Assembly: GCA_013215295.1 (NCBI GenBank) | Contig: JABSOZ010000002.1 | Location: 434,001-498,000 of the forward strand | Direction of reading: 5' to 3' | Source of the DNA: Colwellia sp. | GTDB taxonomy: Bacteria > Pseudomonadota > Gammaproteobacteria > Enterobacterales > Alteromonadaceae | Length of the DNA: 64,000 nt | Part shown: positions 53,444-62,778 of the stretch, one piece after another | Numbering within the stretch: position 1 is the stretch's first letter | Layout of the letters: the number at the start of each line of letters is the position of its first letter | Position numbers and translations under genes: made by a program | The notes under the pieces: model-generated | What the model saw: only the letters and a program-made list of their open reading frames with translations | Told to the model about the DNA's origin: nothing | Database searches by the model: none

Positions 53444-54760
53444 TTGCAGACTTTAGCGCAACTCAATTCAGGTAAATACGCCAACACTACTCATTTAACG
53501 TTAAGTGAAAATTTAACAGAATTTCCCCAAGAGATATTATCGTTAGCTAACACACTCGAAGTTTTAGATTTATCGAATAATCAATTATCTGATTTACCAG
53601 CAGAGTTCTCGGTATTAAAAAAGCTAAAAAGGCTTTTCTTTACCAACAATAAATTTGAAAAAATTCCAGCAATATTAGCGAGCTGCCCAAAACTGGAAAT
53701 GATCAGTTTCAAGTCAAATAAATTGCATACAGTAGATGAAAATGTATTACCTATTAAAGCACGTTGGTTAATACTTACTGACAATAAAATAGCTAGTTTG
53801 CCTGACTCTATGGGTGAGTTACTCGACTTACAGAAATTCGCTTTTGCCGGTAATCAGTTAAAAAAACTCCCTGACACAATGACAAACTGTAAAAATTTAG
53901 AGCTAATGCGCCTTTCAGCAAACCAGTTAACCACTCTACCTAATTGGTTATTTCAATTACCCAAACTGGCTTGGTTGGCTTTTTCGGGTAATAAACTAGC
54001 TAGTAAAGCAGTACAAGAGCCTAACGATATGCTTCAGGTTGCTATGGCTGACTTTCAGTTAAAGCAAAAATTAGGTGAAGGCGCATCCGGTGTTATTCGC
54101 CAAGCGACATGGTTAAACAAACCTGATGAAATTAACTCAACTAATGACATTGCCGTAAAATTATTTAAAGGAGAAGTAACCAGTGATGGTTACCCAATTG
54201 ATGAGTTAAATAATTGCTTACAAGCAGGTGAACATAAAAACTTAATTAAGGTCATTGCTAAAATAATGTCGACAGAACAACTCGCTTTGATCATGGAGCT
54301 TATTCCTGAGCGTTTTTATAATTTAGGCTTACCGCCATCATTAGCAAGCTGTACCCGCGATACTTTTCCGGAAGAAGCAACATTAGCATTATCTCAAATG
54401 ATAAAAATCGTCTTTAGCATGGCTGATACCTTATGTCACTTACACGAAAGCAACGTGAGTCATGGTGACATTTATGCTCACAATATCATGGTTGATGATA
54501 AAGCAAATATGCTGTTCGGTGACTTTGGTGCAGCTTCTAACTTCAACACGTTACCTGAGCAGCAACGAATTGCTATGCAGGCTGTTGAAGTAAGAGCGTT
54601 TGGCTGTTTAATCGATGATTTATTGCCATTGTGTGATTCTTCAGAAAATATTATTCATTATAAAAAGTTATTAGAAATAAAAAATAATTGCATGCAGGAA
54701 ACCACCTTTAACAGACCTACGTTTATTGCAATCGTAGAACAGTTAGAGTCGATAAAGTAA
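53444..54760 (+). CDS. Leucine-rich-repeat protein fused to a eukaryotic-like protein kinase
   Basis: 438 residues. About residues 1-195 form leucine-rich repeats (LEVLDLSNNQLSDLPAEF, LQKFAFAGNQLKKLPDTM, LELMRLSANQLTTLPNWL). The C-terminal part is a Hanks-type kinase: glycine loop LGEGASGVI, Lys239 in IAVKLFKG, catalytic loop HGDIYAHN (Asp342) and DFG (Asp360). The catalytic loop has Gly in place of the usual Arg, as in some non-RD kinases, yet the key Lys, Asp and Asn are kept, so activity is likely. It starts with TTG. No signal peptide or membrane segment: a cytoplasmic signalling protein. A terminator follows. Confidence 0.87.
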   Translation: MQTLAQLNSGKYANTTHLTLSENLTEFPQEILSLANTLEVLDLSNNQLSDLPAEFSVLKKLKRLFFTNNKFEKIPAILASCPKLEMISFKSNKLHTVDENVLPIKARWLILTDNKIASLPDSMGELLDLQKFAFAGNQLKKLPDTMTNCKNLELMRLSANQLTTLPNWLFQLPKLAWLAFSGNKLASKAVQEPNDMLQVAMADFQLKQKLGEGASGVIRQATWLNKPDEINSTNDIAVKLFKGEVTSDGYPIDELNNCLQAGEHKNLIKVIAKIMSTEQLALIMELIPERFYNLGLPPSLASCTRDTFPEEATLALSQMIKIVFSMADTLCHLHESNVSHGDIYAHNIMVDDKANMLFGDFGAASNFNTLPEQQRIAMQAVEVRAFGCLIDDLLPLCDSSENIIHYKKLLEIKNNCMQETTFNRPTFIAIVEQLESIK

Positions 54761-54784
54761 AAAATAAATACTCGTTGCCAATTC

Positions 54785-54835
54785 AACCTTTTATCAACTT
54801 TGCGTGACTGAACACAGATAAAAGGTTTTCTATTT
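54785..54835 (+). terminator. Terminator after the LRR-kinase gene
   Basis: Stem AACCTTTTATC / GATAAAAGGTT (11 bp) with a 21-nt loop and a T-rich tail (TTCTATTTT). Confidence 0.65.
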
Positions 54836-55012
54836 TCACTCGATAATTAGTGTGATTTACACAAATGTTAACTTTTTCACCAATTCACGCTATTTACTAA
54901 TAACGAGAAATACAAGTAAACCATTACATTACAATAAGTTAACATTTTGGCGTAATTTTTGCTCTAATGATTCAGAAGCTCAATACCCAAATTAAATTTC
55001 AAGGAAATATGA

Positions 55013-55621
55013 ATGCAAAATAAGTTAACCTCATTAATAACGACCTCACTATTAATAGTAGGCTTATCAGGCTGTGTCGTAGGTAATCAAGTTGGTCATA
55101 GTGGTAACAACGTATATTCAACTTTTGGTAACATAGACGTGAAAGATGATCAGCGTGCAGGTAATTTAGAGAACAATAGCGGTAATATTACAGTAGGCCG
55201 TAATGCAAAAGTAAAATCTGTAGAGCTCACCAATGGCAACATTGAAATAGGCGAATTCAGTGAAGCTTATTCATTAGAAACAATGAATGGAAATGTTGAA
55301 GCAGGTAAAAACGTTATTATCACTCGCAGTATTAAAGTGACGAATGGCAATATTAATATGGAACAAGGCGTAAGTGTTGGGGGTAATTTAATTGCATCTA
55401 ATGGTGATGTGACGCTGGCTAAAGAATCTGTTGTAAAAGGAGATATTATTTTTGAAAAGACTTTTTTTTCCTCCCTTACCGATGAAACCCCAATATTAAC
55501 CATCGCAGAGGGCGCTATTGTCGAAGGGGAAATTCATTTACACAGAGAAGTAAACGTCATTTTACCTGCTTCAATAAATCAAGATAAAGTCATTAGACAT
55601 TATCAAAATTCACTGAAGTAA
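55013..55621 (+). CDS. Lipoprotein with bactofilin-like repeated beta strands
   Basis: 202 residues with the lipobox LSGC (Cys21). The mature part is a run of short beta-strand repeats around the motif NGNI/NGNV (NIDV, NSGNITVGRNAKVKS, LTNGNIEIGEF, MNGNVEAGKNVII, TNGNINMEQGVSVGGN), which would coil into a right-handed beta-helix like polymer-forming bactofilins. Here it is lipid-anchored in the envelope instead of cytoplasmic. It may polymerise at the membrane or be a small adhesive surface protein. A strong ribosome site (AAGGAA) precedes it. No established name. Confidence 0.75.
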   Translation: MQNKLTSLITTSLLIVGLSGCVVGNQVGHSGNNVYSTFGNIDVKDDQRAGNLENNSGNITVGRNAKVKSVELTNGNIEIGEFSEAYSLETMNGNVEAGKNVIITRSIKVTNGNINMEQGVSVGGNLIASNGDVTLAKESVVKGDIIFEKTFFSSLTDETPILTIAEGAIVEGEIHLHREVNVILPASINQDKVIRHYQNSLK

Positions 55622-55635
55622 CTTTCCTTAGGCCA

Positions 55636-55665
55636 ACATAAAGAATCCGAACGGGTTCTTTATGT
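55636..55665 (+). terminator. Hairpin after the bactofilin-like lipoprotein gene
   Basis: ACATAAAGAATCC and GGGTTCTTTATGT pair over 13 bp (one T-G pair) around a GAAC loop, 15 nt past the stop codon. There is no clear T run. Confidence 0.55.
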
Positions 55666-55880
55666 CTGACATGAAAAGAGATAACGTTTTTTTATATCGA
55701 CTCAAAGTGAGTTAACTACGCTCAATCTCTTTAAGAAAAAATCTAAAATAAACTTCCTCTTTATATTCATTGTAACTTACTGACTTAATAATATATTATC
55801 GTTATCAGTTTTTCTTAAACTTTATTAACAGCACTTAATACTTATATAAGTGTAATTATAAATATCTGAGTACTTAATAT

Positions 55881-56288
55881 ATGAATAAAAATGAACTAAT
55901 GACAGAATGGTGCTTGCTTCAAAATCAATTTGATAGCTATGAAAAGCATTCTCTTTATATAAAATTAGTCAGTATTATGGTTTTATTGACCACTGCAATA
56001 TCAGGTGTTATCGGTATTCCTATCATTTTTATATTGTTGGTTTTATGGGGGCAAGACGCCATTTGGAAGACTTTTCAGTCGCGTATAGAACCAAGACTTC
56101 TTCAGATTGAAAAATCTATTGCTGATGATAGCAATGAAAATGCATGTCAATTTAACACGGAGTATAATAAGGTGAGTTTAGGTGGTATCGCTTTAATTAT
56201 TGAATATGCTCGTCAATCTATTCGGCCCACAATAGCTTTCCCTCATGTTGTTTTGATATTATTTATATTGCTAAAACTTGTCTATTAA
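55881..56288 (+). CDS. Small membrane protein of unknown function
   Basis: 135 residues, not recognised. Two strongly hydrophobic stretches near the N-terminus (LVSIMVLLTTAISGVIGIPI and IIFILLVLWGQDAIW) form a likely helical hairpin, followed by a charged soluble middle (SRIEPRLLQIEKSIADDSNE) and a last membrane segment (FPHVVLILFILLKLVY) at the very C-terminus. No domain or neighbour gives a role. The base composition equals that of the surroundings. Confidence 0.6.
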   Translation: MNKNELMTEWCLLQNQFDSYEKHSLYIKLVSIMVLLTTAISGVIGIPIIFILLVLWGQDAIWKTFQSRIEPRLLQIEKSIADDSNENACQFNTEYNKVSLGGIALIIEYARQSIRPTIAFPHVVLILFILLKLVY

Positions 56289-56447
56289 ACTTTTATTGAA
56301 AGACTCTCTAAATCGCGTTTGTTTTAACCTACCTTTCATCTTACTTGTCGACAGGCTTATATACTGCATAGGTTACGTGGAAAAATGAGTTTCAACGACA
56401 AGAGCTGTTTTGCATCTGGTGACCACTTAACCCATACAGCTTAAACA

Positions 56448-57158
56448 TTATTGTTGCTGCTTTTTCCATTGCTCGAAGCCTTTCCTTATTTTTTTAATAA
56501 TATCAGTGTTAGTGCCCAGACTTAATGCCATGCAATGCCCAATATTTTTATCATGCCCTATTTCCATGCCTGAGATCATATCAACATCCTTAATTCCAAG
56601 AGAGTCTAAGCGATAGATAAGTGATTCTTTAGCCTGAATAATCACATCAACCCTACCTGAAACTAACTTTCTAAGATTTATTTCTTCATTGGAAGATAGA
56701 TCTAAGTTAGCCCCTACTAGAAAACCTTCTTGTATAAAATAGCTGTAACTGTGGTCTCCCCGCATGACACCAACCACACCTTTTCTTAAAGACTCTAAGG
56801 AATTTATATCGATTATATTCGATGCGAGTTTGTAAGCATGCACTGGAATCGATTTATAAATTGGACAAATCCAATTAAATTTAGCTTCCCGTTGCTCTGT
56901 TCGGTAAATAGAATAAATAAGTATATTAGGGGTGGTGGTAGCTAAATGAAGACTTCTTGCCCAAGGATAGATACTTATGGAATATTTAATATCAGTATAT
57001 GACAGGATTTCTCTGATATTTTTGGTAACTTCTCCTGAGACTTCTTTCCCTTTCTTAATAAATGGCGGCCAATTTTCCGTGACTACTTTAAGCTCTACTT
57101 CGCTAGACAGTGCTGTAAAAGAAAGTAGTAATAAAGCAATGAGCAGAAATTTTTTCAT
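56448..57158 (-). CDS. Periplasmic transporter substrate-binding domain protein (SBP_bac_3 type)
   Basis: 236 residues with signal peptide (FLLIALLLLSFTALSS). The opening ELKVVTENWPPFIKKGKEVS and the segments YPWARSLHLATT and GVVGVMRGDHSYSYFIQEGF are typical of small family-3 binding proteins found as stand-alone genes in marine bacteria. No ABC permease or ATPase lies nearby, so it may instead feed a sensor or act alone. The ligand is unknown; amino acids are common for this class. Confidence 0.8.
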   Translation of the reverse strand: MKKFLLIALLLLSFTALSSEVELKVVTENWPPFIKKGKEVSGEVTKNIREILSYTDIKYSISIYPWARSLHLATTTPNILIYSIYRTEQREAKFNWICPIYKSIPVHAYKLASNIIDINSLESLRKGVVGVMRGDHSYSYFIQEGFLVGANLDLSSNEEINLRKLVSGRVDVIIQAKESLIYRLDSLGIKDVDMISGMEIGHDKNIGHCMALSLGTNTDIIKKIRKGFEQWKKQQQ

Positions 57159-57503
57159 TCAATATTTTCACCTAAGTTTGATCATTAAAATGAATAGAAC
57201 AAGGTCAAAGGGTTAAATTACCATCATTATTATATTCCTTTCATCTACAGTATAGAGTACTTTTCAAAATAATAGGCGAATCACCTCCATTTCTAATTCA
57301 GCTATCCCAGTCATTTTTTGCGTAAAAAACATAAAGAACAACATAGTTCATTAACAAATAAAACGGCTTTCCGTCATAATTAATGTCTCGATAGGTAGAA
57401 CTTTCTAGCAAAACAACAAATTATCTCAATCACATTTGCCTACCTACCTTCTTTAACCTAAAATATCGACAAGTTAATTTCCCTGCAAATAAAAGGCACT
57501 CAA
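57159..57503. other. Divergent intergenic region between binding-protein and ettA genes
   Basis: About 345 nt holding the promoters of both divergent genes. No open frame or RNA gene is recognised. Confidence 0.5.
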
Positions 57504-59183
57504 ATGGCTCAGCCACTACCCGATAAGTTCATCATGTCGATGAATCGAGTTTCTAAAATAGTTCCGCCAAAACGCACTATTTTAAAAGATATTTCTCTTT
57601 CATTTTTCCCTGGTGCAAAAATTGGTGTATTAGGTTTAAATGGCTCTGGTAAATCTACCCTGCTTCGTATTATGGCCGGTGTTGATACTGAATTTGAAGG
57701 TGAAGCAAAAGCACTTTCTGGTACTAAAATAGGTTACTTACCGCAAGAGCCACAGCTTGACGAAAGCCAAACGGTACGTGAAGCGGTAGAAGAAGCGGTA
57801 TCGGAAGTTAAAAATGCCATGGCACGCCTTGACCAAGTGTATAACGAATATGCTGAAGAAGGTGCTGACTTTGACAAGCTAGCAAAAGAGCAAGGCGAGC
57901 TTGAAGATATTATCAACGCACAAGACGGACATAACATTGATAACGTTTTAGAGCGTGCCGCAGATGCACTACGTTTACCTGAATGGGATCAAAAAATTGC
58001 CGTGTTAAGTGGTGGTGAACGTCGTCGTGTTGCGCTTTGTCGTTTATTACTTGAAAAACCTGACATGTTATTACTTGATGAACCAACTAACCATTTAGAT
58101 GCTGAATCTGTCGCATGGTTAGAGCGTTTCTTACATGATTACGCAGGAACGGTTGTCGCCATTACCCACGATAGATATTTCTTAGATAATGTTGCTGGTT
58201 GGATATTAGAGTTAGACCGTGGCCATGGTATTCCTTATGAAGGTAACTATACTAATTGGCTTGAACAAAAAAATGCCCGTCTTGAACAAGAAAAACGTAC
58301 TGAAAATGCCTTAGCAAAAACCATTAAGCATGAGCTTGAGTGGGTTCGTTCAAATCCAAAAGCTCGCCAAGCAAAAAGTAAAGCACGTATGGCACGCTTT
58401 GAAGAGTTATCAAGTAACGAAAATCAAAAACGTAATGAAACTAACGAATTATACATTCCACCAGGGCCACGCCTTGGAGACCTGGTTATTGATATTGAGA
58501 ACTTAACCAAGTCTTACGGCGATAGAGTACTAATTGATGACTTAAGCTTCAGTGTTCCTAAAGGGGCTATTGTCGGAATTATCGGTGCCAATGGTGCGGG
58601 TAAATCTACGTTATTTAAAATGATTACCGGGTCTGAATCACCAGATTCAGGTTCAGTTAACATTGGTAAGACAGTAAAACTTGCCAGTGTTGACCAGTTC
58701 CGTGACGATATGGACAATTCAAAAACGGTTTATCAAGAAATATCAGAAGGTAATGAGATCATTCAAATTGGTACTTATGAAATTCCGGCGCGTGCTTATG
58801 TTAGCCGCTTTAATTTTAAAGGCACTGATCAACAAAAAATCATTGGTCAATTATCGGGTGGTGAGCGTAACCGTGTCCATTTAGCTAAATTAGTGAAAAC
58901 GGGCGGCAATGTACTTTTACTTGATGAACCAACCAACGATTTAGATATTGAAACTTTACGTGCACTAGAAGAAGCTATTTTAGAATTCCCAGGTTGTGCC
59001 TTGGTTATTTCACATGACCGTTGGTTCCTTGATCGCATCTCAACCCATATTTTAGATTATCGCGATGAAGGAAAAATTAACTTCTTCGAAGGTAACTTTA
59101 CTGAATATGAAGCTTGGTTGAAAAAAACATTGGGTCCAGCAGCAACGGAGCCTCATAGAATTAGATACAAAAAAATTGGCTAA
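57504..59183 (+). CDS. ettA: Energy-dependent translational throttle protein EttA (ABC-F)
   Basis: 559 residues. An ABC-F ATPase that binds the ribosomal E site and gates entry into elongation according to ATP/ADP levels. Two ABC domains are present, with Walker A motifs GLNGSGKST and GANGAGKST, signature motifs SGGERRRVAL and SGGERNRVHL and Walker B motifs LLLDEPTNHLD and LLLDEPTNDLD. The interdomain P-site tRNA interaction motif region lies around residues 240-310 (KTIKHELEWVRSNPKARQAK). A clear AAAGG ribosome site precedes the start, and a terminator follows. Confidence 0.97.
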   Translation: MAQPLPDKFIMSMNRVSKIVPPKRTILKDISLSFFPGAKIGVLGLNGSGKSTLLRIMAGVDTEFEGEAKALSGTKIGYLPQEPQLDESQTVREAVEEAVSEVKNAMARLDQVYNEYAEEGADFDKLAKEQGELEDIINAQDGHNIDNVLERAADALRLPEWDQKIAVLSGGERRRVALCRLLLEKPDMLLLDEPTNHLDAESVAWLERFLHDYAGTVVAITHDRYFLDNVAGWILELDRGHGIPYEGNYTNWLEQKNARLEQEKRTENALAKTIKHELEWVRSNPKARQAKSKARMARFEELSSNENQKRNETNELYIPPGPRLGDLVIDIENLTKSYGDRVLIDDLSFSVPKGAIVGIIGANGAGKSTLFKMITGSESPDSGSVNIGKTVKLASVDQFRDDMDNSKTVYQEISEGNEIIQIGTYEIPARAYVSRFNFKGTDQQKIIGQLSGGERNRVHLAKLVKTGGNVLLLDEPTNDLDIETLRALEEAILEFPGCALVISHDRWFLDRISTHILDYRDEGKINFFEGNFTEYEAWLKKTLGPAATEPHRIRYKKIG

Positions 59184-59218
59184 CACCAGTAATTACTATT
59201 AGTTATTAAATAGTTATC

Positions 59219-59275
59219 GGCACTTTATTTACGTGATTTTTTCAAAAAATCATATGAAAAAAGTGCCTTTTTTTT
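59219..59275 (+). terminator. Terminator after ettA
   Basis: GGCACTTT pairs with AAAGTGCC, with an inner TGATTTTTT / AAAAAATCA hairpin, followed by eight T's. Confidence 0.85.
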
Positions 59276-59323
59276 AAAAGAGAGCTATGCTGAAGATACC
59301 AATTCACTATCTGAACTTAAGCA

Positions 59324-59686
59324 ATGGAAAATAGACGTCAATTCACACGAGTTTTGTTTTCAATCAATGCGATATTAAAGATTGAACATAAAAATTATCC
59401 TGTAACAATCCACGACATTTCTCTTAATGGCGCGTTGGCTACTCTGCCTAACGCTGATATTTCGTTGAAAGGAAAATTGGGTTTATTACATTTTGATTTA
59501 GCAAACGGAGAGTCAATCGTTGAAATGCATGTTGCTGTAGTTCATGAAGTAAACGATGAAGTAGGTTTGCAGTGTAATGCGATTGATATTGACAGTGTGA
59601 CTCATTTAAGGCGATTAGTTGAATTAAATCTTGGTGATGAAAGTCAGCTACATAAAGAGCTTTCGCAATTATCACGGTTACCTTAA
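59324..59686 (+). CDS. PilZ domain protein (c-di-GMP binding)
   Basis: 120 residues forming a single PilZ domain. Both c-di-GMP motifs are present: RRQFTR near the N-terminus (RxxxR) and DISLNGA (D/NxSxxG). The beta-barrel strands and the last helix (THLRRLVELNLGDESQ) follow. It probably relays c-di-GMP levels to motility or matrix machinery, although no partner is encoded beside it. It lies 40 nt before the GcvR-like gene in the same direction, and the two may be co-transcribed. Confidence 0.9.
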   Translation: MENRRQFTRVLFSINAILKIEHKNYPVTIHDISLNGALATLPNADISLKGKLGLLHFDLANGESIVEMHVAVVHEVNDEVGLQCNAIDIDSVTHLRRLVELNLGDESQLHKELSQLSRLP

Positions 59687-59725
59687 AGCAATGAAAAAAT
59701 CACCCTGTTTTTATAGAGGAACATT

Positions 59726-60223
59726 ATGAATCATTTAGTTATTTCATTTATTACCAAAGACCGTCCCGGTGTCGTAGACCTTTTATCAAAGGTTATTAAA
59801 CAGTTCAATGGCAACTGGCAAACCAGTAGTTTACATCACTTATCAGGTTTCTTTACAGGTGTACTCGAAATTGCTGTAGAGAACGATCAATGTGTAGCAT
59901 TATCAAATGCCATTGCCGCATTACCTGATTTTAAAATAAATATTGAACAAGCTAGCCCAGAAAACTCAAGTAACACTGCCAACATTGTTTTAGAACTTAC
60001 CGCAAACGATCGAGAAGGTATTGTACAAGAAATATCATCAGTGATTCATCATCATGGGGGTAACATGATTAAACTCGTTAGCACTCAAGACAATGCTCCA
60101 CATACCGGACAGGCGCTATTCAAAGCCAAAGCTACCCTGTCGGTAAATGAAGAACAAACTGAAAGCTTAATTAATGCATTAGAGAATCTTGCTGACGATT
60201 TAATGGTCGATATTTCTCGTTAA
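59726..60223 (+). CDS. ACT-domain protein, GcvR-like regulator
   Basis: 165 residues with two ACT domains (first MNHLVISFITKDRPGVVDLL, second IVLELTANDREGIVQEISSV). The arrangement is that of GcvR, which in E. coli binds GcvA and represses the glycine cleavage operon when glycine is low. GcvR-type proteins vary and no gcvA gene is near, so the glycine role is only a guess. GAGGAA ribosome site. Confidence 0.8.
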   Translation: MNHLVISFITKDRPGVVDLLSKVIKQFNGNWQTSSLHHLSGFFTGVLEIAVENDQCVALSNAIAALPDFKINIEQASPENSSNTANIVLELTANDREGIVQEISSVIHHHGGNMIKLVSTQDNAPHTGQALFKAKATLSVNEEQTESLINALENLADDLMVDISR

Positions 60224-60246
60224 CACAGAGATACTACAACGATAAG

Positions 60247-60271
60247 AGACTGACATCGAAGCTGTCAGTCT
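60247..60271. terminator. Hairpin between convergent GcvR-like and histidine kinase genes
   Basis: Nine-base-pair stem AGACTGACA / TGTCAGTCT with a 7-nt loop. Tails on both sides are short, so termination is only probable. Confidence 0.45.
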
Positions 60272-60324
60272 AATTTAGCATATCCATTTAGATATTGACG
60301 AAGTATGCGGCGAGCGTTATTTCG

Positions 60325-61647
60325 TTAACGTGACTTTATATCCGGTGATATTGTTAAAGAAAACGGTAAAGTGACTTTAAAACAGGCGCCTGCTAATACA
60401 CCGTCAATCACTTCTACTTTTCCTTGGTGTTTTCTTGCAATAGAATCGACAATCGCCAAGCCAAGTCCGCAACCGCCAGAATCTCTAGAGCGGCTAGGGT
60501 CTAAACGTGTGAAAGGCTCAAATATACGATCAGTTTTACCTGGAGGAATACCAACACCATCGTCTTCAACCGTAAAAACCACTTCATTTTCGTTATAACA
60601 GATTCGAATACGACAAAGTGATGTTGCAAAGCGCCCAGCATTTCTCAATAAATTAACAAGCATACGTTTAAGTAAATTTTCATCTGCGTATATACCCTTC
60701 AGTTCACCATCTAATTCATTAAATTCAAAGCGTATTTCATTATAAAAAGGGCTAACTTGTGCAATAGCTGAAATACAGAGTTCTACAGGATTTATTGCAC
60801 TACATTTTATAGCTGAATCACTGTCTTTCAATCGAGCATAATAAAGTAATTCTTTTACAAGCTTGTCAAGATCATCAAGTGACGTATGAATACTTTGACG
60901 TAATTTCCCTTGTTCTCTTTCAGAAGATTCTTCAAGCATATCTAAAGCAAATTGAATTCTAGCCATAGGACTTCTGAATTCATGTGCGACACCGTGTAAT
61001 AAGTCTCGCTGTAATAATAAACGCCGTTCATTGTCTTTTTGTAACTTAGTAATATGCGAACCTAGCTCTTTTATATGAAGATATGGATTCGATTTTCTCT
61101 CATCAAAATTAAGAGGGAGTTTATCAATAGCTTCTCCTAATTCCCTTTGCTTATTTTCGAGAAATGTTAAGTAGAAAAATACTAAAACGACATTGAGAAA
61201 TATCGCGACAAACCAACTGAACCACTCACTGATAAAACTCAACCATGTGTTAAAGACTATCGGCCCAAATTCAACCGTAAATTGATCATTTAATGGGTAA
61301 TATATTATCGCGTTGTCCATATCTACAAAGCCAGATGCCCCTTGGGGTTGTGATAAGTGAGACTTAACATAATCATCAAGTTTCCTATCTTCACGAGAGA
61401 TAATATTACACTCACTGTCAAATTTGTTAGCTAAAAAATTCGCTTTTTCTTGCCATTGCGCACTTTCTACATCACTAAAAACTTGATGAGTTTCTTTTTT
61501 TATTTCCAGTAAATAATCGTTGTACTGCTCGTAAACGTATAACTCAAGATCATAGTAAACGTGATTGCTCATTATGCTGGCGACCACTAGATTAATGAGC
61601 AATAAAATAATGACTATAAATAGAGGCTTTCTCGTATTAACCAGCAA
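60325..61647 (-). CDS. Sensor histidine kinase of a RstB/CpxA-like two-component pair
   Basis: 440 residues. A first membrane helix (LFIVIILLLINLVVASIM), a periplasmic loop of about 110 residues, a second helix (FSWFVAIFLNVVLVFFYL), then HisKA with the phospho-acceptor His in GVAHEFRSPMARIQFALDML and an HATPase domain (VNLLRNAGRF, GVGIPPGKTDRIFEPFTRLD, GGCGLGLAIVDSIARKHQG). The TTG start at 61647 overlaps the end of the response regulator gene by 11 nt with AAAGG upstream, so the pair is translationally coupled. RstB-like by arrangement; signal unknown. Confidence 0.9.
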   Translation of the reverse strand: MLVNTRKPLFIVIILLLINLVVASIMSNHVYYDLELYVYEQYNDYLLEIKKETHQVFSDVESAQWQEKANFLANKFDSECNIISREDRKLDDYVKSHLSQPQGASGFVDMDNAIIYYPLNDQFTVEFGPIVFNTWLSFISEWFSWFVAIFLNVVLVFFYLTFLENKQRELGEAIDKLPLNFDERKSNPYLHIKELGSHITKLQKDNERRLLLQRDLLHGVAHEFRSPMARIQFALDMLEESSEREQGKLRQSIHTSLDDLDKLVKELLYYARLKDSDSAIKCSAINPVELCISAIAQVSPFYNEIRFEFNELDGELKGIYADENLLKRMLVNLLRNAGRFATSLCRIRICYNENEVVFTVEDDGVGIPPGKTDRIFEPFTRLDPSRSRDSGGCGLGLAIVDSIARKHQGKVEVIDGVLAGACFKVTLPFSLTISPDIKSR

Positions 61648-62335
61648 GAAGATAGCCTTTATTTCGTATTGTTTTAATTATTTGTGGGTCCTTAGGGTCC
61701 TCGCCTAATTTTTTCCGTAATCGAGATATGCGCAAATCAATAGAACGATCATAACCGTCAAATTCAAGACGGAATATTTCCAAGTGTAATTGATCTCGAG
61801 TAATAATGGTTCCTGCCGATGAAGAGAGTACCCAGAGTAAGTCAAACTCTGCGCTAGAAAGTAATATTTCTTTTTGATGATAAGTTACAATTCGTTTTCT
61901 AGCATCAATTTTCAATTCACCATTATTCACTTGTCTTATATCTTGTTGGTGATTTTGAGTGAGTGTTGTTTGCCTTCTTAATTGCGCGCGAATATGGGCT
62001 AACAATACACGTGGTTTAATCGGTTTACACAAATAATCATCAGCACCCACTTCTAATCCTGTCACCTCATCAATATCATCATCCAATGCCGTCAACATGA
62101 TAATTGCACCTAAAAAACTATGTCGTATATCTTTACAAATAGTCAAGCCATCAAGCCCAGGTAACATAAGATCTAAAACGATCAAGTCGGGTTTGTAATC
62201 TAAAATTTTCTGCTTAGCTTTATCTCCATAATGCTCTACGGCAACAGAGAAACCATTTGCGCTAAGGAACTGGCTAATTAATGCCGTTAACTCAATATCA
62301 TCATCAATAAGTAATATTTTGTCTTTTGTTACCAT
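61637..62335 (-). CDS. OmpR-family response regulator of the adjacent kinase (RstA-like)
   Basis: 232 residues. Receiver domain with the acidic pocket (LLIDDD), phospho-acceptor Asp in DLIVLDLMLPGLDG, Thr in MLTALDD and Lys in CKPIKPRVLLAHIRAQLRR. The winged-helix OmpR effector domain follows (SSAEFDLLWVLSSSAGTIIT, YDRSIDLRISRLRKKLGEDP, IKTIRNKGYLLAG). It acts on DNA as a phosphorylated dimer. First gene of the two-component operon; target genes cannot be told. Confidence 0.93.
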   Translation of the reverse strand: MVTKDKILLIDDDIELTALISQFLSANGFSVAVEHYGDKAKQKILDYKPDLIVLDLMLPGLDGLTICKDIRHSFLGAIIMLTALDDDIDEVTGLEVGADDYLCKPIKPRVLLAHIRAQLRRQTTLTQNHQQDIRQVNNGELKIDARKRIVTYHQKEILLSSAEFDLLWVLSSSAGTIITRDQLHLEIFRLEFDGYDRSIDLRISRLRKKLGEDPKDPQIIKTIRNKGYLLAG

Positions 62336-62394
62336 TACATTATTTGCCTATTTGAAAGGTAAATGAGGTAAGTGCTTTGGCTTACCTCATTCAA

Positions 62395-62778
62395 TTACTT
62401 AGCCGTATTGTCCAAACAAAGTGCGTAGAGTTTACTGTTTACTTTTAGTGCAAATTGGTAGTTTTCACGACGTTCTTCACGGTCTTTATTATTTTTAAGT
62501 ACATCACCCGTGCCTGATAATAACCTAACGCCACAACGCTTCTCAATTTGACTAAAGTTTTCACTTTCAAAACCAGGTAAAACAACCCTTCGTCCCGCTA
62601 TGCCATATAATCGATAATCTTGGTTTGAGACAGCATCATTTAGCACGACTTCAATTCGGCTTAATTCTTTATCTTTAGCAGTATCAGCTGGTATTGTTGA
62701 TTCTTTGGTACAACCCTGTAGAACCGAACTCACAACAAAACATGTTAATAAAGTAATAAATAAAGTGAGTTTATTCAT
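62395..62778 (-). CDS. Small lipoprotein coupled to the GlyGly-CTERM protein gene
   Basis: 127 residues with the lipobox LQGC (Cys23). The mature part has one Cys pair (KRCGVRLLSGTGDV and LYALCLDN) and charged helices, and no recognised domain. Its start codon overlaps the stop of the upstream large gene by one base (TAATG), so its translation is probably coupled to it. It may assist display or processing of that surface protein; this is inference. Confidence 0.75.
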   Translation of the reverse strand: MNKLTLFITLLTCFVVSSVLQGCTKESTIPADTAKDKELSRIEVVLNDAVSNQDYRLYGIAGRRVVLPGFESENFSQIEKRCGVRLLSGTGDVLKNNKDREERRENYQFALKVNSKLYALCLDNTAK

